Assembly (NCBI GenBank): GCA_003233295.1
Contig: QILJ01000191.1
Location: 1 to 9,105 of the forward strand
From: Ignavibacteria bacterium
Lineage (GTDB): Bacteria > Bacteroidota > Ignavibacteria > Ignavibacteriales > Melioribacteraceae
Length of the DNA: 9,105 nucleotides
Direction: 5' to 3'
Shown here: piece after piece, positions 7,244 to 9,105 of the stretch
Layout: each line of letters begins with the position of its first letter
How positions within the stretch are numbered: the stretch's first letter is position 1
Position numbers and translations under genes: made by a program
The notes under the pieces: generated by a model
Database searches by the model: none
What the model saw: only the letters and a program-made list of their open reading frames with translations
Told to the model about the DNA's origin: nothing

Positions 7244-8282
7244 AACAAGCATAGTTGAAACAAGTTTTGGGCGCACTCCTTCGGGAGAGCAGGTCTCCCT
7301 TTTTATAATATCAAGAAGAGATGGCTTAAAAGCTTGCATTACAAATTTTGGAGGTATTGTTACGGAACTGCATACCAAGGATCAATATGGAAATTATGAA
7401 GATGTTGTTTTGGGGTTTGACAACATTGAAACTTACTTAGAAGAAAACATATATGCAGGAGCCATAGTTGGTCGAATCGCTGGAAGACTAACAAACGGAC
7501 AATTAAGAATACGAAACAAAACATATCAATTACCTCAAAATGAAGGTCAAAATCATCTTCATGGGGGTATCGAAGGTTTGGATAAGAAAGTATGGGAAGC
7601 GGAAATTATTGAAAGCAATGAAGGTCAATCTCTTAAATTGGTTTTGTTAAGTCCTGATGGGGAAGAGGGTTATCCTGGAAACCTACATGTAGAAGTTGAA
7701 TATTCTTTAACTTCTAAAAACGGACTAAGAATTTACTTCAAGGCGACTACTGATCAGCCTACTCCCGTTTGCCTAACCAATCATTCCTATTTCAATTTGG
7801 CAGGGGCTGGAAATGGGAATGTGCTCGATCATCAAATAGCAATTGATTCTCAAGCCATTGTTGAGGTGGATCAAAATATGATCCCTACCGGAAAAATGTT
7901 AAATGTAGCGAGTACATCGAATGACTTGAGAAAACCTGTTTGTCTGGGTGATATAGTCGAAGATATTCATTTATCCCATGGTGCTAATTATATTACTGAA
8001 GGAGATGGAGAATGCCATAAGGTAGCCGAGTTGGTACATCCGAATTCTGGCAGAAGAATGGAGGTTTGGTCTACCACGTCCAGTATACAATTATATACTG
8101 GAAGATATTTGAATACTAAGAAAGGTAAGGCAGGTAAAAATTATAAAAAGTTCAGTGGATTATGTTTAGAATGCCAGGGATTTTCGGATGCTCCTAACCA
8201 TGATACTTTTAAATCCATCATCCTGAATCCAGAAGAAGAGTTCACTCAGTCAGTTGAATACCGCTTTATAACAGCTAAATAA
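7233..8282 (+). CDS. Aldose 1-epimerase (mutarotase), GalM-like
   Basis: This 349-residue cytoplasmic enzyme (no signal peptide seen) of the galactose mutarotase family interconverts alpha and beta anomers of an aldose. Catalytic positions are intact: His110 in NHLHGG, His184 in TNHSYFNL and Glu313 in LCLECQGFSDAPNH. GRIAGR (83-88 from the upstream TTG, about 80-85 from this ATG) matches the family's Arg-containing substrate loop. The usual Asp of the (Y)DHN(F/Y) motif, a sugar-hydroxyl contact in Lactococcus GalM, is replaced: the segment reads SHGANYI, putting Gly250 there. This hints at a different sugar. The ATG at 7233 overlaps the last 11 bases of the oxygenase gene, which implies translational coupling; a TTG at 7224 is less likely. 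It is the last gene of the block and is followed by a strong hairpin. Being tied to a MocDEF-like enzyme suggests that the pathway substrate or product is an aldose. Confidence 0.93.
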   Translation: MNSKTSIVETSFGRTPSGEQVSLFIISRRDGLKACITNFGGIVTELHTKDQYGNYEDVVLGFDNIETYLEENIYAGAIVGRIAGRLTNGQLRIRNKTYQLPQNEGQNHLHGGIEGLDKKVWEAEIIESNEGQSLKLVLLSPDGEEGYPGNLHVEVEYSLTSKNGLRIYFKATTDQPTPVCLTNHSYFNLAGAGNGNVLDHQIAIDSQAIVEVDQNMIPTGKMLNVASTSNDLRKPVCLGDIVEDIHLSHGANYITEGDGECHKVAELVHPNSGRRMEVWSTTSSIQLYTGRYLNTKKGKAGKNYKKFSGLCLECQGFSDAPNHDTFKSIILNPEEEFTQSVEYRFITAK

Positions 8283-8305
8283 GCCATTGATTTTTTTATC
8301 CTTGT

Positions 8306-8364
8306 ATTTTCCGAACTAGGGCTCCTCGCTAAAGTCATTCTGTGAATGATTTTAGCGAGGAGCC
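8306..8364. repeat. Very strong 21-bp hairpin with inverted AGTTCGG tag after galM
   Basis: Arms 8320-8340 and 8344-8364 pair over 21 bases around a 3-base loop (tgt). The only imperfection is one position, 8334/8350, that would be a G-U pair in RNA. It begins 38 bases after the epimerase stop, so it may end or protect the operon transcript, though no T-run follows on the + strand. Just outside the left arm, attttccgaact (8306-8317) is the reverse complement of agttcggaaaat, matching the tag after the hairpin at 2962-2985. It may therefore be a REP- or MITE-like element instead of, or as well as, a terminator. Confidence 0.75.
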
Positions 8365-8366
8365 AG

Positions 8367-8585
8367 CTTGTAGTATTAGCTCCTGATGGTAAGACCATGC
8401 ACTTGGGCATCAAATATATCGAGCGCACCGAGATTGGATGGTCAGAAGTAAAAAGCCTTGGGCCCATGTTTGACCGGGAAGCCTGGGGTATTATGCGCCT
8501 GTCGGCATCCGTCAAGGGCACCTATGTTTTTGACGATTATAAAAGCAACGATGTAATCCGCATATCAACGCTCAATTTAGGTTAG
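8367..8585 (+). pseudogene. Remnant of a TolB/PD40-type beta-propeller protein
   Basis: An open frame starting at the right arm of the strong hairpin encodes a fragment with LAPDGKTMHLGIKYIERTE, then GWSEVKSLGP, then WGIMRLSASVKGTYVFDDYK, ending at TAG 8583-8585. This resembles blade repeats of the WD40-like PD40/TolB propeller family seen in secreted Bacteroidota proteins, where SPDGK and W(S/T)xxxxLGP motifs recur. No signal peptide or full set of blades is present. The only ATG in frame lies inside the hairpin arm (8346). It therefore looks like an internal piece of a larger gene, left by deletion or recombination. Its base composition is unlike the surroundings: 37 of 60 bases at 8461-8520 are G or C, against 23 of 60 at 7321-7380 in the epimerase gene. 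Confidence 0.6.
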
Positions 8586-8685
8586 AATCAAAGATTCTAC
8601 TCGATTTGCTTTACCCGCTGCTTATAAAGAAAAATATACTGGTCACGGTGGTGCCACCCATAATAGTGAATCTATGATTACCTAA
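8581..8685 (+). pseudogene. Short coding-like remnant of unknown origin
   Basis: In a different frame from the preceding propeller remnant, a stretch of 34 codons reads VRIKDSTRFALPAAYKEKY, then TGHGGATHNSESMIT, and ends at TAA 8683-8685. The composition (Gly-His-rich loop, Pro and Tyr) looks like a real protein C-terminus, but I cannot name the family. There is no plausible start codon or upstream domain. The junction with the propeller remnant is spanned by a small palindrome, tagaatc/gattcta (8583-8589 and 8593-8599). It is probably the end of a decayed gene. Chance remains possible. Confidence 0.3.
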
Positions 8686-8750
8686 AATCCGCAAACTTTA
8701 AATTTTGATTTTTAAATCTACAAAAGAGGGTACATTTTCATAATCGACAT

Positions 8751-8891
8751 ATGAAGTGCTTCATTTTTGCTAAAATTACAACTTTAGTGATATTAATTTT
8801 TGACTTAACAGATTTCAGCATTTTATTTTTCCCAATAGGGTCTTCTTTCTTTTCAGGTGTATACGTTATACAAACGTATTGGAAGCAATGA
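8751..8891 (+). other. Possible 46-codon hydrophobic ORF overlapping the FecR-type start by ATGA
   Basis: An ATG at 8751 opens a frame beginning MKCFIFAKITTLVILIF and ending ...TYWKQ. Its TGA (8889-8891) overlaps the ATG of the next gene (8888-8890) as ATGA, an arrangement typical of coupled genes. The peptide is Phe/Ile/Leu-rich and could span the membrane. The region is very AT-rich, where such ORFs arise by chance, and no family is recognised. The rest of 8686-8887 holds no other gene; it contains the palindrome atgaag-tg-cttcat (8751-8764) and an inverted repeat, atacgt/acgtat (8861-8866 and 8874-8879). Confidence 0.2.
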
Positions 8892-9105
8892 AAAAGAACG
8901 TTACAGACAAGCTTATTCAAAAATACATCAGAAAAGAATGTACGGAAGAAGAAAATGATTTAGTTGGAAACTGGCTGACAGATGCCAAGAACAAGGTGTC
9001 TGTTAATAAACTACTGAAATCGCAATGGAAAAATTCTGATTCTTCTAGCTATAAAAATGAGTTTAATCCTCATGCTTTATTAGACAAAGTGCATACTGCA
9101 ATACA
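8888..9105 (+). CDS. FecR-family anti-sigma factor, N-terminal part, cut by the window edge
   Basis: The first 72 codons of a gene are present. The protein begins MKKNVTDKLIQKYIRKECTE, then EEENDLVGNWLTDAKN, with NKLLKSQWKN and LLDKVHTAI following. This matches the cytoplasmic N-terminal helical domain of Bacteroidota FecR-like anti-sigma factors, which bind an ECF sigma factor. Full-length members have a membrane helix and a periplasmic FecR domain that receives a signal from a TonB-dependent receptor; those parts lie beyond the window. Such genes usually precede a SusC/SusD-type uptake locus, so a new transport operon probably starts here. No ECF sigma gene lies directly upstream, which is unusual. 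The start is set by the MKK initiation and the domain boundary. Confidence 0.75.
   Translation, partial: MKKNVTDKLIQKYIRKECTEEENDLVGNWLTDAKNKVSVNKLLKSQWKNSDSSSYKNEFNPHALLDKVHTAI

Noticed and set aside
8346..8585. Intact 79-residue gene
   Set aside because: Its only ATG lies inside the right arm of the 21-bp hairpin and its first codons are hairpin sequence; the rest looks like an internal piece of a larger propeller protein.
8738..8920. 60-codon minus-strand ORF over the FecR-type start
   Set aside because: It lies antisense to the FecR-type start in AT-rich DNA, and its low-complexity Lys/Ile-rich translation matches no family I recognise.
1..9105. CRISPR array, tRNA, rRNA, integrase or transposase
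   Set aside because: I saw no regularly spaced direct repeats, no tRNA- or rRNA-like segments and no recombinase or transposase motifs on either strand.

Overview
The window looks like part of a Bacteroidota chromosome, probably a marine, Cytophagales-like bacterium. Three things point that way: the start of a FecR-type anti-sigma factor at the right edge, gene starts without clear Shine-Dalgarno sequences, and an AT-rich base composition. The assignment rests on gene content, not on a marker gene.

Layout, all on the + strand. Positions 1-110 are upstream DNA carrying a palindromic operator. Next come a LacI-family regulator (111-1109), a spacer with a second identical operator, and a vSGLT-like sodium/solute symporter (1369-2934). 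A short spacer with three small hairpins follows. Then comes a very tight four-gene block: aldo/keto reductase (3087-4100), creatininase-family hydrolase (4102-4977), a 754-residue fusion oxygenase (4979-7243) and an aldose 1-epimerase (7233-8282). Junctions in this block are 1 base, 1 base and an 11-base overlap, so the genes are almost certainly co-transcribed. From 8283 to 8887 there is no intact gene of normal size, only a very strong hairpin, two apparent gene remnants and AT-rich DNA. At 8888 a FecR-type gene begins and runs off the window.

The centrepiece is the fusion protein. It joins a MocD-like membrane di-iron oxygenase (desaturase fold), a MocE-like Rieske [2Fe-2S] domain and a flavin/NADH reductase module resembling the C-terminal half of NqrF. 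In rhizobia, separate MocD, MocE and MocF proteins are linked to O-demethylation of the rhizopine 3-O-methyl-scyllo-inosamine. Here the whole electron chain from NADH to the di-iron site sits in one polypeptide.

Inferred pathway: the symporter imports a small polyol, sugar or cyclitol, perhaps O-methylated. The fusion enzyme hydroxylates or demethylates it. The mutarotase, aldo/keto reductase and creatininase-like hydrolase then handle anomer conversion, oxidation or reduction, and ring opening (lactone or amide). The LacI protein probably controls the locus and itself through the two identical operators. The symporter and the epimerase both differ from their galactose-handling relatives at sugar-contacting positions, which suggests a non-standard substrate.
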